Source of the DNA: Paenibacillus sp. FSL R7-0337
GTDB taxonomy: Bacteria; Bacillota; Bacilli; Paenibacillales; Paenibacillaceae
Assembly: GCF_037969875.1 (NCBI RefSeq)
Contig: NZ_CP150218.1
Coordinates: 372,001 to 436,000, forward strand
Reading direction: 5' to 3'
DNA length: 64,000 bases
Below are positions 25,721-35,066 of this stretch, one piece after another. Made by a program: the position numbers and the translations under genes. Numbering within the stretch: position 1 is the first letter of the stretch; every line of letters starts with the position of its first letter. The notes beneath the pieces were generated by a model, which was not told the DNA's origin, did no database searches, and saw nothing but the letters and a program-made list of their open reading frames with translations.

Positions 25721-26428
25721 ATGTATACCATTCTCATAGCCGATGACGAATCGGAGATTGTTGAGCTTCTGCAGCTGTATCTGGAGAAGGAATATACGAT
25801 TTTGACCGCAGAGAACGGAATTGAAGCGCTCCAGCGGATGCAGAATAACAAGATTGACCTGGCGATACTGGACATTATGATGCCTGGGATGGACGGGCTG
25901 CAGCTGCTGAAGCGGATTCGGGAGCATGAGCAATTCCCTGTACTGTTCCTGTCCGCCAAGAGCCAGTATCATGATAAAATCCTGGGGCTTGAGCTTGGAG
26001 CGGACGACTATATCGCTAAGCCCTTCAATCCGCTGGAGATTGTGGCGCGTGCCGGGGCCATGCTGCGGCGGGTGCATCAGTTCGATGCCAAGGCAGCAGA
26101 AGAGGAGAAGCCGAATGAGCAGATCGTGCTCGGCAGGCTGACGCTGGACCGTAGCACCTGTCAGGTTGAGGTGGCCGGGGAGGCCGTCGCTCTGACTTCT
26201 ACTGAATATAAAATCCTGGAGTTGCTGATGCAGCAGCCGGGCCGTGTGTTTACACGCAAGAAAATATATGAGACGGTCTGGGAAGACTTCTACGTCTACG
26301 AGGACAACAGCATTATGGTGCACATCAGCAATATCCGCGACAAGATCGAACGAGATTCCAAGAGACCGGAATACCTGAAGACGATCAGGGGATTGGGGTA
26401 CAAAATTGAAGCACCCGTGGAAAAGTAG
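25721..26428 (+). CDS. OmpR-family response regulator
   Basis: A 235-residue regulator with a receiver domain (acidic pocket DDE at residues 8-10, phospho-acceptor D51 in ILDIMMPGMDGL, K in IAKPFNP) and an OmpR-type winged helix domain (about 130-232, ending KTIRGLGYKIE). The start follows AGAGGGGGATTCACC. It overlaps the kinase gene by 23 bases. Targets are unknown, but the secreted protein gene just downstream is a candidate. Confidence 0.94.
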   Translation: MYTILIADDESEIVELLQLYLEKEYTILTAENGIEALQRMQNNKIDLAILDIMMPGMDGLQLLKRIREHEQFPVLFLSAKSQYHDKILGLELGADDYIAKPFNPLEIVARAGAMLRRVHQFDAKAAEEEKPNEQIVLGRLTLDRSTCQVEVAGEAVALTSTEYKILELLMQQPGRVFTRKKIYETVWEDFYVYEDNSIMVHISNIRDKIERDSKRPEYLKTIRGLGYKIEAPVEK

Positions 26429-27830
26429 AGATAACCGCCCGCTGCAGACGTCACTAACCATCGACTTCCTGCTGTTCAACTGTATGCTGCTTATGCTGGT
26501 GTTAGTGGTCTATCTATTCGTGCAAAAGGATATTGCTGAGGTTATCCGGGAGCGGATGACGCCAGATCCCAATCTGTCTGTAGAGGCCGGTACGTACCGG
26601 GAGGAGCTGGGGCAAGGGCCGGAGAGTGAGCGTCTGCTGAAGAGCGGAGGCTGGCTGGAGCTGCTGGATTCCGGCAAGCGGGTGATTCAGGTCATTGGTG
26701 AGAAGCAGGATGATATTCAAGCTTATGACGAGGACATGCTGTATCTGGGACTGGAGAACCGCAGGGGCCAACCTTTTTACTATTCTATTACGAGTGTTAC
26801 GGAGCAGGACAGCGGGGCAGCCTGGATGTTGCTTAAGATTCCCCGCGATGTAATCAATATCTCCATTAACAACGAGTTTCTGGTCTCCTATCTGAATCAT
26901 TCGGTGTTCTTTTATGTATTCCTGGTCAGCGGGCTGATTCTGCTGCTGATTTTTGTGTACAGCTATTGGGTCTCCAGACGGATCAAGAAGCCGCTGCGGG
27001 TGCTGAATCTAGGCTTGAACCGTATGATGGAAGGGCATTACAACACGCGTATTGCCTTGTATGCAGAGACCGAGTTCCTGCGGATCGGCCACAGCTTCAA
27101 CTATATGGCTGATGTGATTGAGAAGACCACCGAGGAGAAGCGCCTGGCCGAGACAAGCAAGCAGCGGCTGATGGTCGATCTGTCCCATGACCTCAAGACC
27201 CCGATAACCAGCATCCAGGGGTACGCGCAGGCCCTTATCGAAGGACGCGTTACAGACCCTGAGCGACAGACGAAATATTTGAATTACATCTATACCAAGT
27301 CCGTTCAGGTCACGAAGCTCATTACGCATATGCTGGATCTGCTTAAGCTGGACTCACCGGATTTCATCCTCCGTATAGAGCGACTTGAGCTGGGCGATCA
27401 TCTGCGGGAGATTATTGCCGACACCTACGGCGAGATTGAGCAAAAAGACTTCGAGCTTCACCTGCAGGTGCCCGAAGAAGAGCTCTATGCCCGTTATGAT
27501 CCTGAGCTGTTCGCCAGTGTCATTAATAATCTGATCTCTAATGCCCTCGCCTATAATCCCGAAGGGACGCGCATCCGGGTATCTGTGATTCCTGAGGACA
27601 CGCAGATCAGGATCGAGATTGCGGACAATGGAGTCGGCATTCCGAGGGAGCTGTGGTCTACGATCTTTGATCCGTTTGTGCGGGGGGATGAGGCCCGGAC
27701 AACGGCCAGCGGAGGAACCGGTCTGGGCTTGTCCATTGCCAAGAAGAACGTGGAGAAGATGGAGGGCTCGCTGCAGCTGGAGAGCAGGGAAGCGGAGCCA
27801 ACAGTATTTGTGATTCGTATCCCGAAGTAG
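26406..27830 (+). CDS. Sensor histidine kinase (HisKA type)
   Basis: A 474-residue kinase with TM1 at about residues 14-37, an extracytoplasmic domain of about 120 residues, TM2 near 165-188, HAMP, the dimerisation helix with H261 in VDLSHDLKTPITS, and an HATPase domain (NNLISNALAYNPEGT; DNGVGIP; GTGLGLSI). The start is TTG at 26406 inside the regulator gene; no ATG before TM1 exists in this frame. It pairs with the upstream regulator. Confidence 0.92.
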   Translation: MKHPWKSRDNRPLQTSLTIDFLLFNCMLLMLVLVVYLFVQKDIAEVIRERMTPDPNLSVEAGTYREELGQGPESERLLKSGGWLELLDSGKRVIQVIGEKQDDIQAYDEDMLYLGLENRRGQPFYYSITSVTEQDSGAAWMLLKIPRDVINISINNEFLVSYLNHSVFFYVFLVSGLILLLIFVYSYWVSRRIKKPLRVLNLGLNRMMEGHYNTRIALYAETEFLRIGHSFNYMADVIEKTTEEKRLAETSKQRLMVDLSHDLKTPITSIQGYAQALIEGRVTDPERQTKYLNYIYTKSVQVTKLITHMLDLLKLDSPDFILRIERLELGDHLREIIADTYGEIEQKDFELHLQVPEEELYARYDPELFASVINNLISNALAYNPEGTRIRVSVIPEDTQIRIEIADNGVGIPRELWSTIFDPFVRGDEARTTASGGTGLGLSIAKKNVEKMEGSLQLESREAEPTVFVIRIPK

Positions 27831-27928
27831 AGGAAATAATTAACTTCTTGTCGAATGTACTGATCTGGAAGATTCCGGCACCTTGCCGGGGCACCTAACT
27901 TACATTGGGGGAAGGAATTAGAACATCT

Positions 27929-28999
27929 ATGAAAAAACTTGCATTACTGCTCACCACTCTGCTGCTTGCGCTCGGACTGGTCTATCCGGGAGGCGCCGGA
28001 CAGGCAGCGGCCGCAGCCGCACCGGACTATACGGAGATTGCTACGTTTGTCGAAGGCAGCCTGCTTATTTCGCCAGTCAAATCTGTACTCGTGAATGGCT
28101 CTGCCTATGTACCGGTTAAGCTGGCCGGACAGATTCCGGGTTTCACTGTGGCGGCGGATACCACTGGCGTAACGCTCACAGGCAGCAAAGGAAGCACCAA
28201 GCTGAACAAGGATAACTCTATTCTTTACAAAAGCTCCAATTACGTAGCCTTCAAAACCCTGCTCAAGTTCGGAGCAATCGATGGCAAATATGCCCCCAGC
28301 GCCATAGCGTTGTTCGTCTGGAGCACAGAGGATGGCAAGAATAAGAGCAATAGTATGCTGTACGCGATCAGCAAGCTGCCAGGTACGATGAGCACTGTGT
28401 TGGGTAAAAAGGTCTATTTATATGGACATCCGGGAAGCCATTGGGTGAAGAGTGTACAGTACATCGATGACTACAATCAGAACCTGGTGCTGCAAAATGA
28501 AGCCGGAACCGAATGGGTCCTGGATTTGAATGAATATGTGGACAATACTATGTACACCGCCACCCATCTTCAGCTTCTGCAAAAAGTCTATAATGGAACA
28601 ACCGTATGGACCAGAAATCCTAATATGAACAATAGCCTTTTCAAAAACTTGGAGAAAGTGACCATCAGCAACTTCCGCTCCAATCCTACAAATGGTAATC
28701 TAGAAATCATCATTCGCCGGGCCAATGGGCAGGAGATTCCAATAGAGATTGATAGTGCTGAGAGCTATGTTACTTATTTAGATGAAATATTATGTTTCCA
28801 GAATCCGCGCACCCTCTTCAAGATCAGCGATAAAATGTGGTCTGCCATCCGTGAAGAGCGGGCGGTCAGCGGCATGACGATGACAGAACTCTTACTATGC
28901 TGGGGAGATCCGGACAGCATTAAAGATAATTATTTGGTGTACGGCAACCAATACGTCTATTTTCATAACAATAAGGTCTTCTCTATAGTAAGTCTGTAA
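27929..28999 (+). CDS. Secreted protein with copper-amine-oxidase-N-like domain
   Basis: A 356-residue exported protein. Residues 1 to about 30 are a signal peptide (MKKLALLLTTLLLALGLVYP, then an alanine-rich cleavage region). The next part has the SPVKSVLVNGSAYVPVKLAG pattern of the copper amine oxidase N-terminal-like domains common in Paenibacillus secreted proteins. The remaining 250 residues are not recognised. ATG 27929 is chosen over a TTG at 27905 because the signal peptide begins there. It follows the two-component operon, separated by a small CCGGCA/TGCCGG hairpin, and ends at a strong terminator. Confidence 0.75.
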   Translation: MKKLALLLTTLLLALGLVYPGGAGQAAAAAAPDYTEIATFVEGSLLISPVKSVLVNGSAYVPVKLAGQIPGFTVAADTTGVTLTGSKGSTKLNKDNSILYKSSNYVAFKTLLKFGAIDGKYAPSAIALFVWSTEDGKNKSNSMLYAISKLPGTMSTVLGKKVYLYGHPGSHWVKSVQYIDDYNQNLVLQNEAGTEWVLDLNEYVDNTMYTATHLQLLQKVYNGTTVWTRNPNMNNSLFKNLEKVTISNFRSNPTNGNLEIIIRRANGQEIPIEIDSAESYVTYLDEILCFQNPRTLFKISDKMWSAIREERAVSGMTMTELLLCWGDPDSIKDNYLVYGNQYVYFHNNKVFSIVSL

Positions 29000-29029
29000 T
29001 TAAGCGTGGAAAAGGGGCTTCCCGTCAAC

Positions 29030-29076
29030 GGGCTTGCTTAAGGAATTCATGGAATTCCTTAGGCAGGCTCTTTTTC
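29030..29076 (+). terminator. Strong terminator after the secreted-protein gene
   Basis: GGGCTTGCTTAAGGAATTC pairs with GAATTCCTTAGGCAGGCTC around a 3-base loop, followed by TTTTTCG. Confidence 0.93.
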
Positions 29077-29188
29077 GTTTGCTTGGACAGGATAGCCGGT
29101 GCAACTCTTCCAGGTTTTGAGCTTCGGGGATTTCATGTATAATGAATGCACTGGAACCAGCTATTCTTATACACTTTAGGAGGACATT

Positions 29189-29533
29189 ATGGAACTCATT
29201 CAACCCCAGGCCATTCAGACCCGAATCGACGATTTCGTCTCTGAGGATCTATATATCCATCTTGAGCTCACAACAGGAGCTTATGCCAGTCATATCGACA
29301 GCACCCGTCCCCCGGGCTCGGCGTTCATCAGCAATGCGGTGATCCGTTATACGAACGGCTCCATCTCAGGGACAGGACCTTACCGGGTCGGCCTGAAGAC
29401 AGAGCAAGGCTGGATTTACGCCGAAGGACTAACCCATGTGGATGAGCACGATACAGAGCGGCTGATTCTAGCCGGTCATGACAGTCAGGGCAAGCTGATT
29501 GTGGCGTTGCAGCTTAGCCGCAGCCCTTTTTAA
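29189..29533 (+). CDS. yojF: YojF family protein (DUF1806)
   Basis: A 114-residue protein matching the Bacillus YojF family in size and in its YTNGSISGTGPYRVGLKTEQGW core. In bacilli yojF lies directly upstream of yojG/bshB2, and the same order is seen here with a gap of 23 bases to the chosen bshB2 start. Its role is unknown, but the conserved pairing implies a link to bacillithiol metabolism. The start follows AGGAGGACATT. Confidence 0.85.
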   Translation: MELIQPQAIQTRIDDFVSEDLYIHLELTTGAYASHIDSTRPPGSAFISNAVIRYTNGSISGTGPYRVGLKTEQGWIYAEGLTHVDEHDTERLILAGHDSQGKLIVALQLSRSPF

Positions 29534-29556
29534 TGAAATTGGAGGAACAACTAGCC

Positions 29557-30270
29557 GTGAATAATAAATCTATGGAACATGCAAGAATCCTGGTTGTACT
29601 TCCCCATCCCGACGATGAGGCCTACTTCGTATCCGGGACACTGGCGATGTATATCGCAGCAGGTGCAGAGGTGACCTATGCCTGTCTGACACTCGGAGAG
29701 ATGGGCCGGAACATGGGCGTTCCGCTCATTGCGAACCGCACGACCCTGCCGGCCATCCGCCAAGCGGAGCTGGAGGCTTCCTGTAAGGCCATTGGGATAC
29801 AAGACCTGAGGATGCTGGGCTTCCATGACAAAATGATTGAGTTCGAAGAACCGGCACGCCTGGATCACCGGATCGAATCGCTCGTGAAGGAGCTTACCCC
29901 CTCGCTGGTTATTACGTTCTACCCCGGTTATAGCGTGCACCCGGATCATGATGCCACTGGTGCTGCGGTGATCCGTACCATTGCCCGGCTGCCCGCTGCG
30001 GAACGTCCGGTCGTACATAGTGTCGCCTTCTCGAACGGCCATCAGCAGCGGATTGGAGCAGCCGATGTAGTCACCGATGTAACGCCTTTTATCACTGTCA
30101 AAATAAACTCCATTCTGGCGCACCGCACCCAGTTCCAGCCGGAGAAGGTGCTTGGCGGCCTTAAGCCAACCGAGCCAGCAATCTGCAACAAATACGGAAC
30201 GGAACGCTTCTGGACCTACCGGTTCTCAGAATGCAAGGAACAGCCGGAGGAAGCGGCATTGTGCAATTAA
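29557..30270 (+). CDS. bshB2: Bacillithiol biosynthesis deacetylase BshB2
   Basis: A 237-residue zinc-dependent LmbE/PIG-L family deacetylase. The zinc motif PHPDDE is at about residues 16-21 and the second histidine motif HPDHDATG near 137. The long conserved block ACLTLGEMGRNMG is typical of BshB2. It removes the acetyl group from GlcNAc-malate to give GlcN-malate in bacillithiol synthesis, or acts on bacillithiol conjugates. GTG 29557 is chosen because GGAGGA lies 10 bases before it; the ATG at 29533 overlaps the yojF stop and has no site. A paralogue is encoded at 35067-35753. Confidence 0.9.
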   Translation: MNNKSMEHARILVVLPHPDDEAYFVSGTLAMYIAAGAEVTYACLTLGEMGRNMGVPLIANRTTLPAIRQAELEASCKAIGIQDLRMLGFHDKMIEFEEPARLDHRIESLVKELTPSLVITFYPGYSVHPDHDATGAAVIRTIARLPAAERPVVHSVAFSNGHQQRIGAADVVTDVTPFITVKINSILAHRTQFQPEKVLGGLKPTEPAICNKYGTERFWTYRFSECKEQPEEAALCN

Positions 30271-30286
30271 GAATGGAGGCCTAGAG

Positions 30287-30829
30287 ATGTCAGAACAACG
30301 GGTATACATCCGGTACCCTGAGGCGGGAGATGCCGCTGAGCTGATGGGGATGTACCTGCGTAACCGTGAATTTTTTGAAGAGCATTCGCCGGAGATCAGC
30401 GAGGATTTCTATACAGAGCAGTACCAGCGGGACAAGCTTTCGCAGTATGAAGAGTTCAGGGCAGCAGATGAGAGATACGACTTTCTGGTTATTCACAAGG
30501 CTGACCGGCGAATCATCGGCAGTGTCAGTCTGTCTTTTGTGGTAAGGGGACCGCTGCAGAGCTGTATGGTCGGCTACAGTCTGGACAAGGAATATAACGG
30601 TAAAGGCTATATGACGGAGGCGGTGAAGCAGGTCGTGCGCTATGCCTTCGAGGAGCTGAAGTTCCACCGGATTACAGGGGAAGCTTCACCGGATAATCCC
30701 GGTTCTATCCGTGTACTGGAGAATGCAGGATTCCACAAAGAAGGCATTGCCCGGCTGAATGTGAAGATCCGAAGTGTGTGGAAGGACCACCAGATTTTGG
30801 CAATCATCAACCCGGCGGATATTAGTTAA
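30287..30829 (+). CDS. GNAT acetyltransferase, RimJ/RimL-like
   Basis: A 180-residue acetyltransferase. The acetyl-CoA motif is YSLDKEYNGKGYMTEAV (about residues 97-113), and the C-terminal HRITGEASPDNPGSIRVLENAGF is the RimJ/RimL signature. Ribosome site GGAGGCC precedes the ATG at 30287. It follows bshB2 by 16 bases and is likely co-transcribed. It probably acetylates an amine on a protein, antibiotic or small molecule; the substrate is unknown. Confidence 0.9.
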   Translation: MSEQRVYIRYPEAGDAAELMGMYLRNREFFEEHSPEISEDFYTEQYQRDKLSQYEEFRAADERYDFLVIHKADRRIIGSVSLSFVVRGPLQSCMVGYSLDKEYNGKGYMTEAVKQVVRYAFEELKFHRITGEASPDNPGSIRVLENAGFHKEGIARLNVKIRSVWKDHQILAIINPADIS

Positions 30830-30885
30830 CGGAGTTAACACTAACAGATTAGCACCTTAAATATTAACATTGTGGAGGATCACCA

Positions 30886-31194
30886 ATGAGCCAGCGTTTA
30901 CGAATTACCCGTTCCATGCAGGAAGAGAATGCAGAGCAGGCGCTAACCCTGGAGGAATGCAAGCGATACTTTGCCGCTAAATCCGGCTTCAGCTATTCAC
31001 AGGTCTACACTGTGCAAGGTGCGGAGAGCACGATGTCGATCGAAGGGGATTTTTTCATGTGGAGTCATGAGGGGGCGGAGTACCCGTTCCGGCTGTACAT
31101 GGGTGAGCTGTACGTGGCCTTGTCCATGGAGGCGATTGTGTCTGTGATTCTTGAGATTGCCACGGACCTGCGGGCAGATGTGGTTGAGGGGTAA
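30886..31194 (+). CDS. Small protein of unknown function
   Basis: A 102-residue acidic protein with a good ribosome site (TGGAGGATCACC). The sequence has an N-terminal helix (QEENAEQALTLEECKRYFAAK) and a beta-rich centre ending DFFMWSHEGAEYPFRLYMGELYVALS, then a C-terminal helix. No family is recognised, and there is no signal peptide or membrane segment. It lies between the GNAT gene and a serine hydrolase gene on the same strand. Confidence 0.65.
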   Translation: MSQRLRITRSMQEENAEQALTLEECKRYFAAKSGFSYSQVYTVQGAESTMSIEGDFFMWSHEGAEYPFRLYMGELYVALSMEAIVSVILEIATDLRADVVEG

Positions 31195-31290
31195 GCTGAG
31201 TAAAGTTCAGATTAAGCTGTTTTTTACACATTCTGTATGCTCCCCGGATGTTATATTGATACAGTACATATAAGAACTGGGGGAACCAGA

Positions 31291-32622
31291 ATGAATACAT
31301 ATCATAGCAGGGTACAAGAGCTTCACACGATGCTGACCCGCTTTATGGAGAATGGACCGTTTACCGGATTGCAGGTGGGGATCGTTAGTGAGGACGAGGT
31401 TCTTTTTACAGGAGAATATGGCAGCGCTAATGTGTCTACAGGTGAGCCTGTGGTCAGCAGTACTCTTTTTCACCAGGCATCTGTCTCCAAGACCTTCGTA
31501 GTTACGGCTGTGATGCAATTGGCAGAGCGTGGGCAGGTAGAGCTGGACTCACCTATAGTGAGCTATCTTCCGTATTTCAAAATGCACGACGAACGCTATC
31601 AGCAGCTTACGGTGAGACAATTGTTGAATCATACCTCCGGGATGCCGGATGAGGACGATTATGGCTGGGACCGGCCTGAATATGATGAAGGAAGTCTTGA
31701 ACGGTATGTCAGAGGCATCCGCCGCCATGGCTTAATGAGTGATCCGGGTACTCATTTTGCTTACAGTAATATCGGTTATGAGATCCTAGGGGATCTGATT
31801 GCCAAGGTTAGCGGCCTCAGCTTCGAGGAGTATATGCGGCAGCATCTTCTGGAGCCTGCTGGAATGAGCACGAGTTCATTTTTGAAAATGGAGGTTGAAC
31901 AGGTGCTGGCTGCGGCCCATGTACTGAGGAACTCCAGAGGGTACGGACCCTATGTAAGCGAAGTGTTCCCTTACAATAGAGCGCATGCTCCCAGCTCCAC
32001 ACTGTATACGAATGCCCGGGAGATGTGCCAATATATGCTGATGCACCTCGGGCGGGGGCAGGCTGAGAACAGATATAATGCCCTACAGCCCGGCAGCTAT
32101 GAACAGATGTGGAGTCCTACTATGGCTACAGGCTGGGGGCCGGAGCATGAAGATGTGGGTCTGGGCTGGTTCCTGGGCCGCTATAATGGCTCCCGGATGC
32201 TCTCGCATTCCGGATGGGATACCGGATTCCTCAGTGAGCTGATTCTGCTACCGGATGAGAATCTCGGCATCTCCGTAATGACCAACTGTGACCATGTGTG
32301 GCTGGGCAGTGTGACCCGTCCTATTCTGGATCTGCTGCTGGGTATCGAGGTCTGCCAGCTTAAGCAGTCGATGGTGCATCATCTTGCCAAGACCGTTATA
32401 ACCAGCGGTGCAGGGGAGGCCATTAACGAATACCAGCGTATCCGGCGCTCAGAGCAGGATAAGTATTATGAGGCGGATTTTGAATTTAGGCGGATTGCTG
32501 ATACCTTAAGTTATAGCGGTCACCGGGAGGAAGCGATACGTATTCTTACCTGCGCTGCTGCTATATACCCGGACAGTGAAGCCGTTGCAGGCAAGCTGCA
32601 GCAGCTTCAGGACGAAGCCTAG
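31291..32622 (+). CDS. Serine hydrolase, beta-lactamase/PBP4* family
   Basis: A 443-residue protein of the class C beta-lactamase-like family. The catalytic SxxK is S64-V-S-K67 in HQASVSKTF, the YxN motif is YSN in FAYSNIGYE, and the third motif is HSG in LSHSGWDTG. The ATG at 31291 follows GGGGGAACC; the open frame extends upstream without a site. No signal peptide is seen. After the catalytic domain there are about 90 residues of helical sequence resembling one or two TPR units (HREEAIRILTCAAAIYPDSE), an unusual addition. Likely activities are peptidase or esterase. Confidence 0.85.
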   Translation: MNTYHSRVQELHTMLTRFMENGPFTGLQVGIVSEDEVLFTGEYGSANVSTGEPVVSSTLFHQASVSKTFVVTAVMQLAERGQVELDSPIVSYLPYFKMHDERYQQLTVRQLLNHTSGMPDEDDYGWDRPEYDEGSLERYVRGIRRHGLMSDPGTHFAYSNIGYEILGDLIAKVSGLSFEEYMRQHLLEPAGMSTSSFLKMEVEQVLAAAHVLRNSRGYGPYVSEVFPYNRAHAPSSTLYTNAREMCQYMLMHLGRGQAENRYNALQPGSYEQMWSPTMATGWGPEHEDVGLGWFLGRYNGSRMLSHSGWDTGFLSELILLPDENLGISVMTNCDHVWLGSVTRPILDLLLGIEVCQLKQSMVHHLAKTVITSGAGEAINEYQRIRRSEQDKYYEADFEFRRIADTLSYSGHREEAIRILTCAAAIYPDSEAVAGKLQQLQDEA

Positions 32623-32655
32623 ATTTTCCACCGGGGTTAGACCCGTCTTCTAAGC

Positions 32656-32693
32656 ACTCCCTAGCGGTCATCAAGACTGTGAAGGGAGTTTTT
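32656..32693 (+). terminator. Terminator overlapping the 3' end of the MFS gene
   Basis: ACTCCCT (32656-32662) pairs with AGGGAGT (32683-32689), followed by TTTTT. It would stop plus-strand transcription from the serine hydrolase gene, while its right side lies in the last codons of the convergent transporter gene. Confidence 0.65.
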
Positions 32694-34061
32694 GGGCTCT
32701 AGAGAACGCCGCCGGGACATGAATACCAGACATAGGGCAATCGCAGTAAGGATCATTCCCAGCACCTGAAATCCCCTGAAGCTGAACGGATTGCCTATAA
32801 CGATTCCGATCAGCAGAGAGGAGAGGATGGTTCCGAAATATCTGGACGTACTGAATAAGCCGGAGGTAACCCCGATTAGCTCTTTCGGCGAGTTGTTGAA
32901 CAAGGCCGCTTGCATGGCCACATTATTCAGCCCGTTGCTGATTCCGAAGGCCGCCAGAGCCAGTAGAATACTGATGACAGGCGAAGCCGGATCGAGCATT
33001 ACGATCCATACAGACCCAAGGGCCATTAGGATGGCCGATACGGTCTGCGCTGGCCGGGGCCCGGAGGCATCGATCCATCTTCCGGCCAGCGGAGAAACGG
33101 CGAGCGAGCTTAGACCCAGGCTTAACATCAGCAGCCCTGTGTGGAATTCACTGACCTGACGAACGAGCTGCAAATAAGAAGGCAGACCGAAGAAGACGGA
33201 ATAAAATAATAGATTAACCAGCATAAATTCAACATTGACCCGGATCAGCCCGGGAGATCTGGCGAAGGTACGCAGAGGAATGAAGGGCATAGCTGTTCTT
33301 AACTCATGCCTTACGAAAATCATAAGCAGGATGAGCCCGGACAGTCCGATGATGATATTGAATAGGGAGACATGACCGGAGGACTTGGCGGAGAGCATCT
33401 GCGCAAGCACAGCCACCAGCCCTATGGTGAACAGTAGAATTCCAGGCGCGTCTATCCGGTTCATCCATTGCCTTAGGGACAGCTTGGTTACTATATCTGC
33501 TGACGGCTTGTCTTGCGGGATGGTTCTCCAGGCTAACAGGAAGCTGGCCGTTACAAACGGAAGGTTAATATAGAAGATGGAAGACCATCCCCACACATGG
33601 ACGAGCACCCCGCCGATAAAAGGTCCTACCGCAGCTGCTCCCGATGTGAACATGGACAGCACCGACAGCGCGGACGCTTGCTTGTCTGTAATATTCACCC
33701 GGATGATTGCCATCCCCACCGCAACCACCATACTGGTTCCAATGGATTGGACAACCCGCAGAACGATGAGCCCCCCGAAGCCTGGAGACAAAGGCGTGAG
33801 CAGGGAGGCAGCGAAGACGATCACCAGTCCCGCCAGGAAAATTCTCCGGCGGCCGAAAATATCGCTCGCTCTGCCCATAACAGGCTGGGCAATAGCACTG
33901 CCGATATAGAACGAAAAAATAATCCAGGAAACCACAGTGAATTCAAGCTTGAACGCGTGCTGCAGCCTGGGGATCGCCACAGCCACCATCGAAGAGTTAA
34001 GCGGGTTAAGCATCATCCCCAGCCCAACGGATATCATTAACCACCAATTTCGTGCATTCAT
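32661..34061 (-). CDS. MFS transporter, DHA2-like
   Basis: A 466-residue drug:H+ antiporter-type transporter with about 14 hydrophobic segments. Motif A (GRASDIFGRRRIFLAGL) follows TM2, and motif C-like glycines lie near TSGAAAVGPFIGGVLV. It is divergent from a LysR gene 110 bases away and has a good dyad in the shared promoter region. Export of a toxic small molecule is likely; the substrate is unknown. Confidence 0.9.
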   Translation of the reverse strand: MNARNWWLMISVGLGMMLNPLNSSMVAVAIPRLQHAFKLEFTVVSWIIFSFYIGSAIAQPVMGRASDIFGRRRIFLAGLVIVFAASLLTPLSPGFGGLIVLRVVQSIGTSMVVAVGMAIIRVNITDKQASALSVLSMFTSGAAAVGPFIGGVLVHVWGWSSIFYINLPFVTASFLLAWRTIPQDKPSADIVTKLSLRQWMNRIDAPGILLFTIGLVAVLAQMLSAKSSGHVSLFNIIIGLSGLILLMIFVRHELRTAMPFIPLRTFARSPGLIRVNVEFMLVNLLFYSVFFGLPSYLQLVRQVSEFHTGLLMLSLGLSSLAVSPLAGRWIDASGPRPAQTVSAILMALGSVWIVMLDPASPVISILLALAAFGISNGLNNVAMQAALFNNSPKELIGVTSGLFSTSRYFGTILSSLLIGIVIGNPFSFRGFQVLGMILTAIALCLVFMSRRRSLEPKNSLHSLDDR

Positions 34062-34080
34062 TGTTATTCCCCCTCAAGTG

Positions 34081-34099
34081 CTGTACAGTTATCGTACAG
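34081..34099. promoter_or_regulatory. LysR-type dyad in the MFS/LysR promoter region
   Basis: CTGTAC and GTACAG form a perfect 6-bp inverted repeat separated by 7 bases, fitting the T-N11-A form of LysR binding sites. It lies 20 bases upstream of the MFS start and 73 upstream of the LysR start. Confidence 0.65.
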
Positions 34100-34171
34100 G
34101 ATAAGAGTTATTTACTCCAACGCATTTCATGGTATGATTCCATAGACTTGAAGGAATGAATGGAGGCGGAT

Positions 34172-35044
34172 ATGGAGCTTCTTCAATTGCAGTATTTCAT
34201 CGCGGTTGCCCGCCTGGAGCATATGACCGAGGCTGCACACAAGCTGCATGTTACTCAATCCTCACTTAGCAAGACCATTCAACGGCTGGAGGAGGATCTC
34301 GGAGTCCCATTGTTCGACCGGAGCGGGAGGAAGCTGCGGTTAAATGAGCCGGGACGCAGATTTCTTGAGCGTGCGGAGAAGGCGCTGTTTGAATTGGAGC
34401 AGGGGAGGCAGGAGCTTAAGGACCTGTCCAGCCTTGTGTCCAGCACTCTTGAATTAGCGGTAACCACTGCGAGTACCTTGCCTGGTATCCTCCGGGAGTT
34501 TCGGCTCAAGCTGCCGGATATCCATTTTCACGTACAAATGCTGCCCATGCAGGAGATGATTACCCTTCTTCAGAGGGGAGAAGTTGATTTCTGCTTGTCC
34601 TCTCCGCCGGTCAGAGGGGAGGATCTGGAATGTCAGGTGGTCTGTAATGATCATATTCACCTTGCCGTTCCAGCCGGCCACCCTCTGGCAGATCGTAAGA
34701 GCCTGGGCTTGATAGAGCTTAAGAATGAGTGGTTTGTGGGTGTCAAACAAGGCTACGGGATTCGAGATTTGGTGGATTCCGTCTGCCAGGCTTCAGGATT
34801 CCTGCCACGCTATGTATATGAGGGAGACGAACCGGCCCGCTTGATTGACCTGGTGGAAGCCGGAATCGGCTTAGCCTTCATACCGGGTACGGCAAGGAAT
34901 GCGCATGATCATATTCGTCTGATTCCGCTGGAAGACGAGGGACTGGTCAGGGAAATCGCCTTGTTGTGGCATAAGAACCGCTATATTTCACAGGCGGGCC
35001 TGATTTTCCGTGAGGTTGTTATGGAGTATTTCGCTAAGCTATGA
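34172..35044 (+). CDS. LysR-family transcriptional regulator
   Basis: A 290-residue LysR protein with N-terminal winged helix (MELLQLQYFIAVARLEHMTEAA, then LSKTIQRLEEDLGVPLFDRSG, split across residues 1-56) and a substrate-binding-like effector domain. ATG 34172 is used because GGAGG at 34162-34166 lies just before it; the ATG at 34160 overlaps that site. It is divergent from the MFS gene and followed 22 bases later by a bshB2-like gene. It may control both sides. Confidence 0.92.
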   Translation: MELLQLQYFIAVARLEHMTEAAHKLHVTQSSLSKTIQRLEEDLGVPLFDRSGRKLRLNEPGRRFLERAEKALFELEQGRQELKDLSSLVSSTLELAVTTASTLPGILREFRLKLPDIHFHVQMLPMQEMITLLQRGEVDFCLSSPPVRGEDLECQVVCNDHIHLAVPAGHPLADRKSLGLIELKNEWFVGVKQGYGIRDLVDSVCQASGFLPRYVYEGDEPARLIDLVEAGIGLAFIPGTARNAHDHIRLIPLEDEGLVREIALLWHKNRYISQAGLIFREVVMEYFAKL

Positions 35045-35066
35045 TGTCACCGGGAGGGATGAACCT

